Shown piece by piece: positions 29,822 through 39,329 of a stretch of DNA of 64,000 nt. The position numbers were made by a program, and so were the translations under genes. Below the pieces are notes generated by a model. It was given only the letters and a program-made list of their open reading frames with translations. It did no database searches and was not told the DNA's origin. Source of the DNA: Rhizobium sp. ASV20 (GTDB lineage: Bacteria > Pseudomonadota > Alphaproteobacteria > Rhizobiales > Rhizobiaceae); contig NZ_JAELTU010000002.1 of the NCBI RefSeq assembly GCF_016429015.1, forward strand, positions 49,530 to 113,529, given 5' to 3'. How positions within the stretch are numbered: the stretch's first letter is position 1; each line of letters opens with the position of its first letter.

Positions 29822-30604
29822 ATGCGCATCTCCACTCGTCTCTTTGCCGCTGCCTCCTTCGCTGCGATGTCGCTTCTTGCCGGCGCCGCGCTGGCTGACG
29901 GCGACACGATCGTCTTCGGCACCGATGCGACCTACCCGCCATTCGAATCATTGGAAGCAGGCGGCAAGTTCGTCGGCTTCGACATTGATATAGCGAATGC
30001 TCTTTGCGACCAGATGAAGGTCAAGTGCAGCTTCGTGAACCAGGATTTCGATGGCATCATCCCAGCCCTGCAGGCCAAGAAGTTCGACGCCGTCATCTCG
30101 TCCATGTCGATCACGCCGGAGCGCGAAAAGATCGTCGACTTCACCAACAAGGTCTACAATACGCCGCCGGCAATCGCCGTTCCGAAGGATTCCACCATCA
30201 AGGAAGCAACCAACGAAGCCCTGAAGGGCAAGTCCATCGGTGCGCAGTCTTCCACGACCCATGCCAACTATGCGACGGTCCACCTGAAGGACGCCGAGCT
30301 GAAGCTCTATCCGTCGGCTGACGAATACAAGCTCGACCTCGGCAACGGCCGTATCGACGCCGCCATCGACGACGTCGTCGTACTGTCGCAATGGGTCAAG
30401 TCGGATGCCGGCTCTTGCTGCAAGATGCTCGGCACCTTGAAGACCGATCCGGTCATCAACGGCGTCGGTGCCGGCATTGCCATCCGCAAGGGCGACACGG
30501 CTCTCAAGGACAAGCTGAATGCCGCGATCGCCGCGATCCGCGCTGACGGCACCTACAAGAAGATTCAGGACAAGTACTTCGATTTCGACGTCTACGGCGG
30601 CTGA
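29822..30604 (+). CDS. Polar amino-acid ABC transporter, substrate-binding protein
   Basis: The 260-aa periplasmic binding protein of family 3 has a signal peptide ending 'AGAALA-DGD'. The ligand-binding core has 'FGTDATYPPFES' and 'GFDIDIANALCDQMK' near the N terminus and 'DAVISSMSITPERE', typical of HisJ/ArgT/OccT-like proteins that bind basic amino acids or opine-like compounds. GAGAGGA lies ahead of the ATG. Exact ligand unknown. A hairpin separates it from the permease genes and may keep the binding protein in excess. Confidence 0.92.
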   Translation: MRISTRLFAAASFAAMSLLAGAALADGDTIVFGTDATYPPFESLEAGGKFVGFDIDIANALCDQMKVKCSFVNQDFDGIIPALQAKKFDAVISSMSITPEREKIVDFTNKVYNTPPAIAVPKDSTIKEATNEALKGKSIGAQSSTTHANYATVHLKDAELKLYPSADEYKLDLGNGRIDAAIDDVVVLSQWVKSDAGSCCKMLGTLKTDPVINGVGAGIAIRKGDTALKDKLNAAIAAIRADGTYKKIQDKYFDFDVYGG

Positions 30605-30632
30605 TCGCCTGTCGATTCCTTGGGAAAAGACG

Positions 30633-30662
30633 ACGGCGGAAGCTTGCTCTTCCGCCGTTTTT
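30633..30662 (+). terminator. Intercistronic terminator/attenuator after the binding-protein gene
   Basis: The 10-bp stem ACGGCGGAAG/CTTCCGCCGT with a 6-nt loop is followed by a T-run. It lies 29 nt past the binding-protein stop and before the permease genes. Confidence 0.75.
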
Positions 30663-30722
30663 GTTTGACAACGAGAACAATACAAGCAGAAACGCGGCAA
30701 AAGCCGCCAGGGGAAATAAAGC

Positions 30723-31535
30723 ATGAGCGGATTGTTTTCCGCCGTAGGTTCGTTGTGGACCTGGTTGAGTACGGTATTCGACCCGTTATGTGGTCCGGCT
30801 GGTCTGTTCACCATTTACAGCATATTCAGCCCGCACACATTACTTGCCTGCGGCGATGCCGGCTGGGGCGACGAACTGGCCGGCGGCCTGAAAATTACCA
30901 TTGCGGTCTCTCTCGCCACTCTGCCGCTTGGGATCGTTATCGGCTTCTTCGTAGCGCTCGCGCAGCAATCGGAAGAAAAGTCTTTGCGACTTGCTGCGGG
31001 AGTCTTCACAACGATTTTCCGCGGCCTGCCGGAGCTTTTGACGCTCTTCATCATCTACTACGGCCTGCAGATCCTCCTGCAATCGTTACTCGCCAAGTTC
31101 GGCTATGATGGCCCAATCGAGATCAATGCCTTTGCCGCCGGCATGGTAGCGCTCGCAATCGTGTTTTCGGCCTATTGTTCGGAAGTGCTTGTATCTGCCT
31201 TCAAGGCCATCCCGAAGGGCCAATACGAGGCGGGTGACGCGCTCGGCTTCCATCGTGCACGGACAATGCGGCTGATCATCGTACCGCAGCTCGTCCGCAT
31301 CTCGCTGCCGAATCTCGGAAATCTCTGGATGAACCTGCTGAAGGACACATCCTACGTATCGATCATCGGCCTTGCGGATATCATCCGGCAGACGGGGATC
31401 GCCGTGCGCGCCACCAAGGCGCCCTTCACCTTCTATTCGATCGCCTGCCTGTTCTATCTGACGCTGGCTGTCATTTCCTCGATCGGCCTGTACTATCTCG
31501 ACCGATGGGCCAAGCAAGCGGAGGTTCATCGATGA
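30723..31535 (+). CDS. Amino-acid ABC transporter permease (HisQ-like)
   Basis: The 270-aa inner-membrane permease has the His/Glu/Gln/Arg/opine family layout. 'FRGLPELLTLFIIYYG' is an early signature, and the EAA-like loop 'AIPKGQYEAGDALGFHRAR' contacts the ATPase. Its last codons overlap the next permease start (ATGA). It belongs with the binding protein upstream. Confidence 0.92.
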   Translation: MSGLFSAVGSLWTWLSTVFDPLCGPAGLFTIYSIFSPHTLLACGDAGWGDELAGGLKITIAVSLATLPLGIVIGFFVALAQQSEEKSLRLAAGVFTTIFRGLPELLTLFIIYYGLQILLQSLLAKFGYDGPIEINAFAAGMVALAIVFSAYCSEVLVSAFKAIPKGQYEAGDALGFHRARTMRLIIVPQLVRISLPNLGNLWMNLLKDTSYVSIIGLADIIRQTGIAVRATKAPFTFYSIACLFYLTLAVISSIGLYYLDRWAKQAEVHR

Positions 31536-32362
31536 GCCATGCCGAAGTTCTGATCGCGGCGCAGCCGGCGCCGCCGCAAACGGCGAAGAAGCTGTCGATG
31601 GCCCGGGTGACCGGCTACTTCTTCCTGACTCTCTGGGCCATTCTCGGCATCGCACTGATCGCGATGATCGTTTTCGGTTGGGATGTCGAAAAGCTCGAAA
31701 CCTTCGGACCGAGGCTGCTCAACGGTCTTGGGATCACCATCAAGCTGGTCGCTATATCCTTCGTGCTCGGCGCGATTCTGTCGATGCCGCTCGCCGTCGC
31801 ACGCATGTCGAACAACAGGATCCTGAGCACGCTGACCTACTGCTATGTCTACCTGTTTCGCGGAACGCCGCTGCTGGCACAGATCTTCATGGTGTATTAC
31901 GGATTCCCGAGCTTCCGCTGGTTCTTCGAAGACATCGGCATGTGGTGGTTTTTCAAGGATCCGTTCTATTGCGGCGTCTTTGCCATGACGCTGAATACCG
32001 CCGCCTATCAGACGGAGATCGTTCGCGCCGCCATCCAGAGCGTGCCGAAGGGTCAAAGGGAAGCGGCCAATGCACTCGGCATCCATACTTGGGTCGCCTT
32101 GCGCAAGATCATCATCCCGCAGGCTCTCATCGTGGCGCTGCGCCCCTACGGCAACGAGATCATTCTCCTGATCAAGAGTTCCGCGACGGTTTCCATCATC
32201 ACCGTCTACGACCTCATGGGCGAAACCCGTTATGCGTTCTCCCGCACATACGATTACCAGATCTATCTGTGGGCGGCGATTTTCTACCTGGTGATCGTCG
32301 AGTTGATGAGAAATGGCTGGGCCTTCATGGAAGGCCGGCTGACGCGTCACCTGAAGCGTTGA
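31532..32362 (+). CDS. Amino-acid ABC transporter permease (HisM-like)
   Basis: The 276-aa second permease pairs with the upstream one. Motifs are 'FRGTPLLAQIFMVYYG' and the EAA loop 'SVPKGQREAANALGIHTW'. The frame is open nine codons earlier, but the ATG at 31532 overlaps the previous stop (ATGA), which supports it. No ATP-binding subunit gene follows; a terminator does. The ATPase must be encoded elsewhere or shared with another system. Confidence 0.92.
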   Translation: MSHAEVLIAAQPAPPQTAKKLSMARVTGYFFLTLWAILGIALIAMIVFGWDVEKLETFGPRLLNGLGITIKLVAISFVLGAILSMPLAVARMSNNRILSTLTYCYVYLFRGTPLLAQIFMVYYGFPSFRWFFEDIGMWWFFKDPFYCGVFAMTLNTAAYQTEIVRAAIQSVPKGQREAANALGIHTWVALRKIIIPQALIVALRPYGNEIILLIKSSATVSIITVYDLMGETRYAFSRTYDYQIYLWAAIFYLVIVELMRNGWAFMEGRLTRHLKR

Positions 32363-32368
32363 TCCAAA

Positions 32369-32390
32369 AAGGGCGGCGCAAGCCGCCCTT
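32369..32390 (+). terminator. Terminator of the ABC importer operon
   Basis: A stem AAGGGCGGC/GCCGCCCTT with a GCAA loop lies 6 nt past the stop codon, followed by GTTGG rather than a long T-run. Confidence 0.65.
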
Positions 32391-32544
32391 GTTGGCAGCA
32401 CTCACAGGGATACGCTGCTAACGCATTGATTTATTGAAAAAATCTTTATATGACACTTTTGTAAAGCTTGAGTTTACCTTCAGCTGTTTCCATATCTTGG
32501 TGACCATGAGTCACGAACAAGAATGAAACTGAAAGAGAAAGCTC

Positions 32545-32811
32545 ATGCACAACGACATGCAAAAGCAGTTGCAAGGCTATGGGTTGACGACCGCACAGAT
32601 CTTGTACCGCCTCCCCGATCATCCGCAATTTCTCCAAACCTATATCTGGCAGGATTACGACCTCGCCCCGAACTTCCCGGAAATGCGCGGCTTCCTGAAG
32701 TTCTGGCAGGAGACGCTCGACGGACCGCTGCATTCGGTCCGCTACGTTCATCGCAAGCTGATATCGGCCAGCGAGTGGCGGGCAGTGAAAGGCGAATTTA
32801 TTCTTCACTAG
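32545..32811 (+). CDS. usg: Usg family protein
   Basis: The 88-aa product matches the short alphaproteobacterial Usg family: 'GYGLTTAQILYRLPDHP', 'LQTYIWQDYDLAPNFPEM' and 'FLKFWQETLDGPLHSVRY'. The name comes from an upstream gene in some tryptophan clusters, but the function is unknown and no trp gene is near here. The ATG at 32545 follows AGAGAAAG; an ATG four codons on is also possible. A dispersed repeat begins right after the stop. Confidence 0.85.
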   Translation: MHNDMQKQLQGYGLTTAQILYRLPDHPQFLQTYIWQDYDLAPNFPEMRGFLKFWQETLDGPLHSVRYVHRKLISASEWRAVKGEFILH

Positions 32812-32905
32812 AACATGTCGCGCAAAGTGCGCGCGGTTCTGCGACGATGACATGCGCAGAGGTAAAGAGCCGAGCACAGAAAGCAAATCTTGGAGATCGC
32901 GCTCA
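32812..32905 (+). repeat. Dispersed intergenic repeat, copy B
   Basis: It begins AACATGTCGCGC, as copy C does, and ends with AATCTTGGAGATCGCG (copy C: AATCTTAGAGATCGCG). The middle has TGCGACGATGACATGCGCA and an AAAGAGCCGAG-like block. It directly follows the usg stop, in the same position relative to its gene as copy A. Confidence 0.7.
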
Positions 32906-32960
32906 CCATAGCCGATCGGATTGATTGCGCTAATTTTATGCGCTGCTCGATATTGTTCGA

Positions 32961-33692
32961 TCAGACATGCGCTTCGCCATGCACGAAATCCCCATCGTCC
33001 GCCCCATGATGGAATGTGCCGTAGAGAACCACTGCGTAGAATATCGCGACGAGGACGATGACTACCAGACCAGGCAGCGGTCCAAGAGACGCATTGTCTG
33101 CAATGTAGCTCCAGGAATGCGCCAGCTCCTGCGAAGCTCCGGCGGTCTGCAGTTTCGGCGTCGAAATCTTCAGGATCCATGCCAGCAGCAGGATCACATA
33201 CATCCAGCAATAATTGCGCCGCAAGCGTCGCTGCATTGCTTCGGCGTGGCTGAGCAGCAAACGGGGAGAGCGCAAGCTCGTCGCAATCGGCAGCGTCCAA
33301 TCGAGGTTGAACTCCGATTGCGGGGACAGGATCTGCGCAAAATAATAGCGCTCGAGTTGGCGCACCCTCGACCGATAGACGTCGAAGAAGCGATAGCGCC
33401 GCGCTTCGATCATCAGCAGCAACGTGATCAGCATCATCCCGAACAGCAGCACACCGTGATGCGACGAAGGCGTCGACAGGGATACGGACAGCAGAGCCGC
33501 AGCCACGGTGATCGCCCAGTTCGACGTCCGGTCGATGCGATCGCGCCAGCTGGTCATCCTCGCGAGTTCTCCCCGATAATAATGGGTCAATGTGTTGGTG
33601 ATCTCGGCCGATGTCACCGGTAATGAGGGAGCCTTGCGGCCTGTCGCATCGCCTGTCGGGCTCGTTGCGGTCAACTCGGTATCCATTGTCAT
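32961..33692 (-). CDS. DUF2270 integral membrane protein
   Basis: The 243-aa protein has a hydrophilic N terminus with 'HYYRGELARMTSWRDRID', then 'NWAITVAAALLSVSLS' and 'LLFGMMLITLLLMIEARRYRFFDVYRSRV', and two further membrane segments near residues 160 and 215. This matches DUF2270, a family without known function. It stands alone, divergent from the methyltransferase gene. Confidence 0.82.
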   Translation of the reverse strand: MTMDTELTATSPTGDATGRKAPSLPVTSAEITNTLTHYYRGELARMTSWRDRIDRTSNWAITVAAALLSVSLSTPSSHHGVLLFGMMLITLLLMIEARRYRFFDVYRSRVRQLERYYFAQILSPQSEFNLDWTLPIATSLRSPRLLLSHAEAMQRRLRRNYCWMYVILLLAWILKISTPKLQTAGASQELAHSWSYIADNASLGPLPGLVVIVLVAIFYAVVLYGTFHHGADDGDFVHGEAHV

Positions 33693-33832
33693 TCCTCCCT
33701 TATTTTTCTATCCGGATAGTGCCCCCCAACTCTCCGTCGTCGACCGTGATATTCTGCGCCTCCCTTGCAAGCATTGCAAAAGCAGATCAGGCATCTTAAT
33801 GCCTGCAGGACAAACAGAAGGGCTGCTGAACC

Positions 33833-34657
33833 ATGGCAAAGAAGAAGATCGACGAAGATGCGCTGGCGGAAGCCTACAACCGTGCCCTGGAGCTGGAGAA
33901 GGCTGGCAATATCGATGCCGCCGTGCGAGCCTACGAAGAGGTTCTGGCGCTGGATCCGGAAGATCACGGCGGCGCTGCCGTGCGTATAGCCTCAATGGGC
34001 CGCGGCGAAACCCCGGTTAAAGCACCTGACGCCTATGTCGAGACACTGTTCGATCAGCACGCCGAAGTTTTCGAGGACGTCCTCGTTGAGCAGCTGGGCT
34101 ATCATGTCCCTATGCTCGTCCGGCAACGCTTGCAGGCCCTCGGTCTCGGCCCGTTCAAACGCATGCTCGACCTTGGCTGCGGCACGGGGTTGACCGGAAG
34201 CACGCTACGCGACGTCGTCGACGACATCACCGGCATCGACATCTCCGAGAACATGGTCGAGGTTGCCCATGAAAAGGACGTCTACGAGACCCTTTTCGTA
34301 GCGGAGGTCGAGGACTTTCTCGACGACAATGACGAAGAGCCGTTCGACCTGATCACCGCCACCGACGTGCTGCCATATCTTGGAGCGCTGGAGCCCCTGT
34401 TCTTCGGCACCGCCGAAAACATGACGCCGGGCGGCCTCTTCATCTTTTCCTCCGAGACACTACCGGCGGCAACCATGGCCGGTCGCCCCTACATGGTCGG
34501 TCCGCATCAGCGTTTCGCACATGCAGAGGGTTATGTACGCGAACGGCTGAAGGAAACCGGCTTCGAACTGATCGAGATCACCGACATCAACGTCAGAATG
34601 CAAGACGGCCAACCGACACCCGGGCACCTGGTAATCGCCCGCCGTCTTGCCGACTGA
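33833..34657 (+). CDS. TPR-containing class I SAM methyltransferase
   Basis: The 274-aa protein starts with one TPR-like helix pair ('ALELEKAGNIDAAVRAYEEV') and continues with a Rossmann methyltransferase domain. Motif I is 'MLDLGCGTGLTGSTL' near residue 110, followed by 'ITGIDISENMVEVAHEK' and 'FDLITATDVLPYLGAL'. The layout resembles TPR-methyltransferases of proteobacteria, whose substrates are not known. It is a single gene. Confidence 0.87.
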   Translation: MAKKKIDEDALAEAYNRALELEKAGNIDAAVRAYEEVLALDPEDHGGAAVRIASMGRGETPVKAPDAYVETLFDQHAEVFEDVLVEQLGYHVPMLVRQRLQALGLGPFKRMLDLGCGTGLTGSTLRDVVDDITGIDISENMVEVAHEKDVYETLFVAEVEDFLDDNDEEPFDLITATDVLPYLGALEPLFFGTAENMTPGGLFIFSSETLPAATMAGRPYMVGPHQRFAHAEGYVRERLKETGFELIEITDINVRMQDGQPTPGHLVIARRLAD

Positions 34658-34680
34658 GACTAGGGAAGGCGGACATCAGC

Positions 34681-34706
34681 AATAGTTACCCAAACGGATA
34701 ACTATT
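34681..34706. promoter_or_regulatory. Inverted repeat 1 upstream of the GST operon
   Basis: AATAGTTA (34681-34688) and TAACTATT (34699-34706) form a perfect 8-bp inverted repeat with a 10-nt spacer. It is A+T-rich and lacks a T-run, so it looks like an operator rather than a terminator for the methyltransferase gene. Confidence 0.5.
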
Positions 34707-34725
34707 TCCTTGCGCAATGACCGAT

Positions 34726-34761
34726 GAGTTGATACTTAGCCAATAAGGTAAGTATCAACTC
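34726..34761. promoter_or_regulatory. Inverted repeat 2 upstream of the GST operon
   Basis: GAGTTGATACTTA (34726-34738) and TAAGTATCAACTC (34749-34761) form a perfect 13-bp inverted repeat, again with a 10-nt spacer. Its centre is 50 bp from that of repeat 1. It ends 26 nt before the GST start, where a repressor would block transcription. The ArsR protein encoded in the operon is the natural candidate. Confidence 0.6.
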
Positions 34762-34787
34762 GGACATTGATCGCGGAAGGTCGTCGC

Positions 34788-35480
34788 ATGTCTCTCACTC
34801 TCTACCAGCATCCCCTTGCCTCGTTTTGCCACAAGGTCCTGATGGCGCTCTACGAGAACGGCACGCCATTCGAAAGCCGGATCATCGATCTCGGCGATGA
34901 TCAGTCGCGCGCCTCGCTTGTGCGGCTCTGGCCCCTCGCCAAATTTCCCGTGCTTCGTGACGAAGGGCGCGACAGCACCATTCCCGAAACCAGCATCATC
35001 ATCGAATATCTCGACCGGCAGTATCCAGGTGCGATCCAGCTGTTGCCGACCGACCTGTCCGACGCCCTGTGCGTTCGCCTCTGGGATCGCTTCTTCGACC
35101 TCTATGTGCAGGATCCGATGCAGAAGATCGTCGCGGACGTGCGCCGGACGGAGAAGGATCAAAGCCCCCAAACCGTCTCCGACGCCAAGGCATTGCTGCG
35201 CACTGCCTATGGAATGATCGAGAAGCAGTTGGACGGAAAGATCTGGATCACCGGCGACAGCCTGACAATGGCCGATTGCGCCGCAGCGCCGGCGCTTTTC
35301 TATGCGGAAACGCTCGTTCCTTTTGGCGAGGAGCATGGCAGATTATCGGCCTATTACCGGCGCCTTCTCGCCCGCCCATCCTTCGCACGCGTCCTCAAGG
35401 AGGCCATGCCTTACTTCCATTTTTACCCCTATAGCCAGAATCTGCCTGAGCAATTCCGGCCGGAAAAGCCGAATGCTTGA
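34788..35480 (+). CDS. Glutathione S-transferase
   Basis: The 230-aa protein has an N-terminal thioredoxin-like GST domain ('YQHPLASFCHKVLMALYENG', 'TSIIIEYLDRQYPG') and a C-terminal helical domain ('GDSLTMADCAAAPALFYA'). The ATG at 34788 has GGAAGG 7 nt upstream. It is the first gene of a tight operon with ArsR (8-nt overlap) and SRPBCC genes, behind two inverted repeats. The substrate is unknown; the regulator suggests an inducible detoxification role. Confidence 0.93.
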   Translation: MSLTLYQHPLASFCHKVLMALYENGTPFESRIIDLGDDQSRASLVRLWPLAKFPVLRDEGRDSTIPETSIIIEYLDRQYPGAIQLLPTDLSDALCVRLWDRFFDLYVQDPMQKIVADVRRTEKDQSPQTVSDAKALLRTAYGMIEKQLDGKIWITGDSLTMADCAAAPALFYAETLVPFGEEHGRLSAYYRRLLARPSFARVLKEAMPYFHFYPYSQNLPEQFRPEKPNA

Positions 35481-35817
35481 GGAACCACAGGCACTCGACC
35501 GCATGTTTCAGGCCCTTTCCGACCAGAGCCGCCGCGGCATGATCGATCGGTTGGGGCGTGGGCCGGCTTCAGTCACAGAGCTGGCACAGCCGCTGGACAT
35601 GGCGCTGCCCACCGTGATGAAACATCTGCAGGTGTTGGAGACCAGTGGCCTCGTTCTATCGGAAAAAGCCGGTAGAGTGCGAACCTATCACCTTCGCAAG
35701 GAGGCACTTGCAGCGGTCGAACGATGGATCACCGAGCGCAAGGCATCCTGGAACAAAACCTTCGATCGGCTGGACCTGTTCCTGGCGGATACATCGACGG
35801 AGACAACGGACGAATGA
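35473..35817 (+). CDS. ArsR-family transcriptional regulator
   Basis: The 114-aa winged-helix protein shows 'MFQALSDQSRRGMIDRLGRG', 'LAQPLDMALPTVMKHLQVL' and 'SEKAGRVRTYHL', typical of the ArsR branch often paired with SRPBCC (AHSA1-like) proteins. It lacks the cysteine pairs of metal-sensing ArsR proteins, so it probably does not sense metal. Its start lies inside the end of the GST gene. It likely binds the inverted repeats at 34681-34761. Confidence 0.92.
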   Translation: MLEEPQALDRMFQALSDQSRRGMIDRLGRGPASVTELAQPLDMALPTVMKHLQVLETSGLVLSEKAGRVRTYHLRKEALAAVERWITERKASWNKTFDRLDLFLADTSTETTDE

Positions 35818-36290
35818 GCGAGAGATCGACGGACCATGCGACAATTACCATACAGCGCCACTTCAAGGCGCCTTTGGCCAGAGTCTTCAACGCCTGGGCA
35901 ATCCCTGAGCATAAGCAGCAATGGTTTGCCTGCCACGGCGAATGGAAGCAGCTGGATTTCCGGCTCGACTTCCGCACGGGCGGTAGCGAGAGCAACCGCA
36001 CCGCCTCAACGGATGGCGTCGTGCATGCCTATGAGGCGCGCTACATCGACGTCATCCAGAACGAGCGCTTCATCTATGCTTTCGACATGATGCTCGATGA
36101 GGTCAGAATTTCCGTATCGCTGGCAACCGTCAACTTCGCCCCGGAACATGGCGGCACGAAGATGACATTCGTCGAGCAGGTGGTGTTTCTCGACGGCTAC
36201 AGCGACAATGGCTCACGCCTCATGGGCACGGAAATAGGCTTCGACAACCTCAGGCTCTATGTCGAGGGAGACGATACCAGGCCGAATTAG
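35814..36290 (+). CDS. SRPBCC (AHSA1-like) domain protein
   Basis: The 158-aa protein has the START-like hydrophobic-cavity fold: '[23 protein letters not shown]' (split across strand 1 and its helix) and a C-terminal helix '[13 protein letters not shown]'. It overlaps the ArsR stop by 4 nt (ATGA), so the GST-ArsR-SRPBCC set is one unit. Such proteins bind hydrophobic small molecules; the ligand may be the operon's inducer or a GST substrate. Its end overlaps ssuB on the other strand by 4 nt. Confidence 0.88.
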   Translation: MSERSTDHATITIQRHFKAPLARVFNAWAIPEHKQQWFACHGEWKQLDFRLDFRTGGSESNRTASTDGVVHAYEARYIDVIQNERFIYAFDMMLDEVRISVSLATVNFAPEHGGTKMTFVEQVVFLDGYSDNGSRLMGTEIGFDNLRLYVEGDDTRPN

Positions 36291-37087
36291 CCCCTGATGT
36301 CACCGAGGATGGCAGCCAGAAGCTGCCCCTCGAGTTCGGCAAGCGCCGGATTGCCGTGCCGGCGTGGATGTGGATAGGGAATGGCGAGATCGAGCATGAT
36401 CCGCCCCTCATCCAGCACCACGACCCGATCGGCCAGATGCACGGCTTCGCTGACGTCGTGCGTGACGAGCACCGCGGTAAAACCAAGCTCTCGCCAGACG
36501 CGGGTCAGCAATTCCTGCATGCTGATACGGGTCAAGGCATCCAGTGCGCCAAGCGGCTCGTCGAGAGCAAGGATACCGGGTTTGCTGACGAGCGCACGCG
36601 CAAGCGCCACACGCTGCTTCTGCCCGCCGGAGAGACTGGCGGGCCATTCCTCGCCCTTTTCGGCAAGCTGAACTTCGGAAAGAACGGACACGGTTTCCTT
36701 GCGCAACACCTCCGGCGGCACGCCCTCACCCAAGCCAACGGCCACGTTGTCGGCAACAGAGAACCAAGGCAACAGCCGCGGCTCCTGAAAGACGATGCGC
36801 GTATTGGGTTGCGCCTCGTTGCCATCGGCAGCTTCAAACCGAAGATGGCCCGCGCTCGGCTCCTCCAATCCCATCAGGATACGCAGCAGCGTGCTCTTAC
36901 CGCAGCCACTCTTGCCGATGACGGCAACGAACTGACCGGCAGGAATATCGAGATCGATGCCACGTAGGACGCGGTTATTACCGAAGCTCTTTTCCAGACC
37001 CTTGATATGGATCGCCGCGGCCCCCGAAACGGGCGGAACAAGATGCTCGCCTTTCGCCGTTGGACGATCCATCGCGATAGCGCTCAT
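36287..37087 (-). CDS. ssuB: Aliphatic sulfonate ABC transporter ATP-binding protein
   Basis: The 266-aa ATPase powers sulfonate uptake. Walker A is 'GKSGCGKST', the signature 'LSGGQKQR' and Walker B 'ILALDEP'. The ATG at 37087 has AAGGAG 6 nt upstream; the open frame extends further only into ssuC. The gene is last in the ssuD-ssuC-ssuB run and starts 10 nt after ssuC. Assignment to Ssu rests on its partners ssuD and ssuA. Confidence 0.93.
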   Translation of the reverse strand: MSAIAMDRPTAKGEHLVPPVSGAAAIHIKGLEKSFGNNRVLRGIDLDIPAGQFVAVIGKSGCGKSTLLRILMGLEEPSAGHLRFEAADGNEAQPNTRIVFQEPRLLPWFSVADNVAVGLGEGVPPEVLRKETVSVLSEVQLAEKGEEWPASLSGGQKQRVALARALVSKPGILALDEPLGALDALTRISMQELLTRVWRELGFTAVLVTHDVSEAVHLADRVVVLDEGRIMLDLAIPYPHPRRHGNPALAELEGQLLAAILGDIRG

Positions 37088-37097
37088 GGCAAGCTCC

Positions 37098-37934
37098 TTA
37101 ATTCTGATAGGCCGGGTTCCAGCGCAAAGCCCTTCGCTCGATCGTCCGGGCGACGACATCGGCAAGCTTGCCGAGGATGGCATAGATGACCAGCGTCAAG
37201 ACGACGACGTCGGTCATGCCGAACTCGCGCGCATTGTTGGCCATGTAGCCAATGCCGGATGATGCGGCGATCGATTCAGCGACGATCAGCGTCAACCACA
37301 TAATGCCGAGGGCGAAGCGCAGGCCAACGAGGATGGACGGCAAGGCGCCGGGGAAGATGACTTTCCGAAACAGCGTCCAGCTGCTCATGCCATAGACCCG
37401 GCCCATCTCGATCAGCCCGCGATCAACATTGCGAACGCCGTGATAGGTATTGAGATAGATCGGAAAGAGCACGCCGAGCGCGGTCAGAAACAGCTTCGAT
37501 TCCTCGCCGATCCCGAACCATAGGATGACGAGCGGAACCATGGCGAGATGCGGAATGGTACGCAGCATCTGCAGTGTCGTATCCGTCAATTGCTCGGACA
37601 GCCTCGACACACCATTGGCGATGCCAAGGAGAAAGCCGATCGAGCCGCCGACCAGCAGCCCCGCAAAAGCGCGGCTGGCGCTGACGAGGATATTATTCGG
37701 CAACTGGCCGGAAGTTGTCGTTTGCCAGAAGGCAATCACGACCGCTGCCGGTGACGGCATGATGCGAGTGGAGATCCATCCGAACGTCGACCCGAACTGC
37801 CAGGCCGCAATGACGACGATTGGCAGCAGGAAAGGCAGAAACCTCTGTGACGAGATCGCCTGCCTTGCCGCCTTGGCCGGACGAGTCCGACTTTCGGCGC
37901 CGACGCGTATGAAGGAAGTATCGAATGCCGACAT
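37098..37934 (-). CDS. ssuC: Aliphatic sulfonate ABC transporter permease
   Basis: The 278-aa inner-membrane permease is of the SsuC/TauC type, with about six membrane helices and an EAA-like loop '[21 protein letters not shown]'. A GGGAGA ribosome binding site is 5 nt before the ATG. It sits 24 nt after ssuD and 10 nt before ssuB. Confidence 0.93.
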   Translation of the reverse strand: MSAFDTSFIRVGAESRTRPAKAARQAISSQRFLPFLLPIVVIAAWQFGSTFGWISTRIMPSPAAVVIAFWQTTTSGQLPNNILVSASRAFAGLLVGGSIGFLLGIANGVSRLSEQLTDTTLQMLRTIPHLAMVPLVILWFGIGEESKLFLTALGVLFPIYLNTYHGVRNVDRGLIEMGRVYGMSSWTLFRKVIFPGALPSILVGLRFALGIMWLTLIVAESIAASSGIGYMANNAREFGMTDVVVLTLVIYAILGKLADVVARTIERRALRWNPAYQN

Positions 37935-37958
37935 GAGGATCTCCCTGAAAGGATTGGG

Positions 37959-39134
37959 TTACGAGCCGGAAACCACCTTCAGATTGCCGCCATGGCTGCC
38001 GCCGGCAAAAACCTGTTTAGCGCCGAATTCGTTGCGGAACCCGGTGCGCTGTTCCTCACGGTTCAATCCGAGCTCGGGGAACAGAAGCTCCGCCACCCGA
38101 TAGGCTTCCTCCAGATGCGGATAGCCGGAGCCGATAACGGTTTCGATGCCGAGGTCCTGATATTCGCGCAATCTTGCCGCCACCGTCTTCGGCGACCCCA
38201 CAAGTGCCGTGCCAGCGCCGGCACGCACCAGACCGACACCGGCCCAGAGATTCGGGGATACCTCGAGTTTGTCGCGTCGGCCGCCATGTAGCGCCGCCAT
38301 GCGCTTTTGGCCAACGGAGTCGGACTGCGTGACGAATTGTTCCTGAGCCTCGCGGATGGTCTCGTCGTCGAGCTTGGAGATCAGCTTGTCGGCCGCGGCC
38401 CATGCCTCTTCATCCGTCTCGCGAACGATGAAATGCAAACGGATGCCGAAGCTGACCTCGCGCCCTCGCTTGGCCGCGGCAGCGCGCACCTTCTCGATCT
38501 TTTCCGCAACCTGTGCGGGCGGCTCGCCCCATGTCAGGTACTTGTCGACCCGGCCGACAGAAAATTCGATACCGGCATCGGAAGAACCGCCGAAATAGAG
38601 CGGTGGCCGCGGTGCCTGCACCGGCGGCAAGCCAAGTCGCGCATTGGTCGCCTTGATGTATTTGCCCTCGAACGTTGAGGAGCCCTTCTCCAGGAGCTCC
38701 TCCCAGACGTGGAAGAACTCATCCGCATGAGCGTAGCGCTCGTCATGCTCCAGATGAATGCCATCCCCCGCCAGCTCGGCCGGGCTGCCACCAACAACGA
38801 TATTCAGCAACACGCGACCGTTCGAGACACGATCGAGCGTCGAGGCAAGACGCGCATAGTAAGCTGGCGATGCCGTACCCGGGCGGATCGCGACGAGGAA
38901 CTTCAACCTCTGCGTATGGGCGGAAAGAGCAGCTGCCGTCACGAAGGATTCCTCGCAGGAGACGCCCGTCGGCAACAATACACCGGAATAGCCGAGGCGA
39001 TCGACCGCCTGTGCGATCTGCTGGAGGTAACCGATCTCGGGCCCCCGGTTGAGATCGGACGTGCCGAGATAGGTTCCGTCGCCGGAGGTCGGAATGAACC
39101 AGAGGAAATCGATGGGTTTTGCGGTTGCGGTCAT
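37959..39134 (-). CDS. ssuD: FMNH2-dependent alkanesulfonate monooxygenase
   Basis: The 391-aa luciferase-like enzyme cleaves alkanesulfonates to aldehyde and sulfite using FMNH2 and oxygen, releasing sulfur for assimilation. '[16 protein letters not shown]' at the N terminus and '[19 protein letters not shown]' are characteristic. No flavin reductase gene (ssuE) is present in the window. A 195-nt spacer with a repeated 14-mer separates it from ssuA, so it probably has its own promoter. Confidence 0.94.
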   Translation of the reverse strand: MTATAKPIDFLWFIPTSGDGTYLGTSDLNRGPEIGYLQQIAQAVDRLGYSGVLLPTGVSCEESFVTAAALSAHTQRLKFLVAIRPGTASPAYYARLASTLDRVSNGRVLLNIVVGGSPAELAGDGIHLEHDERYAHADEFFHVWEELLEKGSSTFEGKYIKATNARLGLPPVQAPRPPLYFGGSSDAGIEFSVGRVDKYLTWGEPPAQVAEKIEKVRAAAAKRGREVSFGIRLHFIVRETDEEAWAAADKLISKLDDETIREAQEQFVTQSDSVGQKRMAALHGGRRDKLEVSPNLWAGVGLVRAGAGTALVGSPKTVAARLREYQDLGIETVIGSGYPHLEEAYRVAELLFPELGLNREEQRTGFRNEFGAKQVFAGGSHGGNLKVVSGS

Positions 39135-39212
39135 GACGTTTTCCTGCCTTCTGGATGCGCGTGATCGGAAGCCACTTCCCGATGTTCGGGCTGGATAGTG
39201 ACATAGACTATT

Positions 39213-39226
39213 GATTATATCGACAA
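39213..39226 (-). promoter_or_regulatory. 14-mer TTGTCGATATAATC upstream of ssuD
   Basis: The same 14 bases occur upstream of ssuA at 40377-40390, on the same strand relative to each gene. The element contains TATAAT, so it may be a -10 region, a regulator site, or both. It lies 79 nt ahead of the ssuD start. Confidence 0.5.
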
Positions 39227-39329
39227 TATAGATTTTCTATTGCCGGGCATTGAACGGAATATTTTTGCTGAAGCGATCCACATCCTTAGTGTTTCGGACG
39301 CGGGCTGCGGTCGAGGCCTCGGCCACTTC

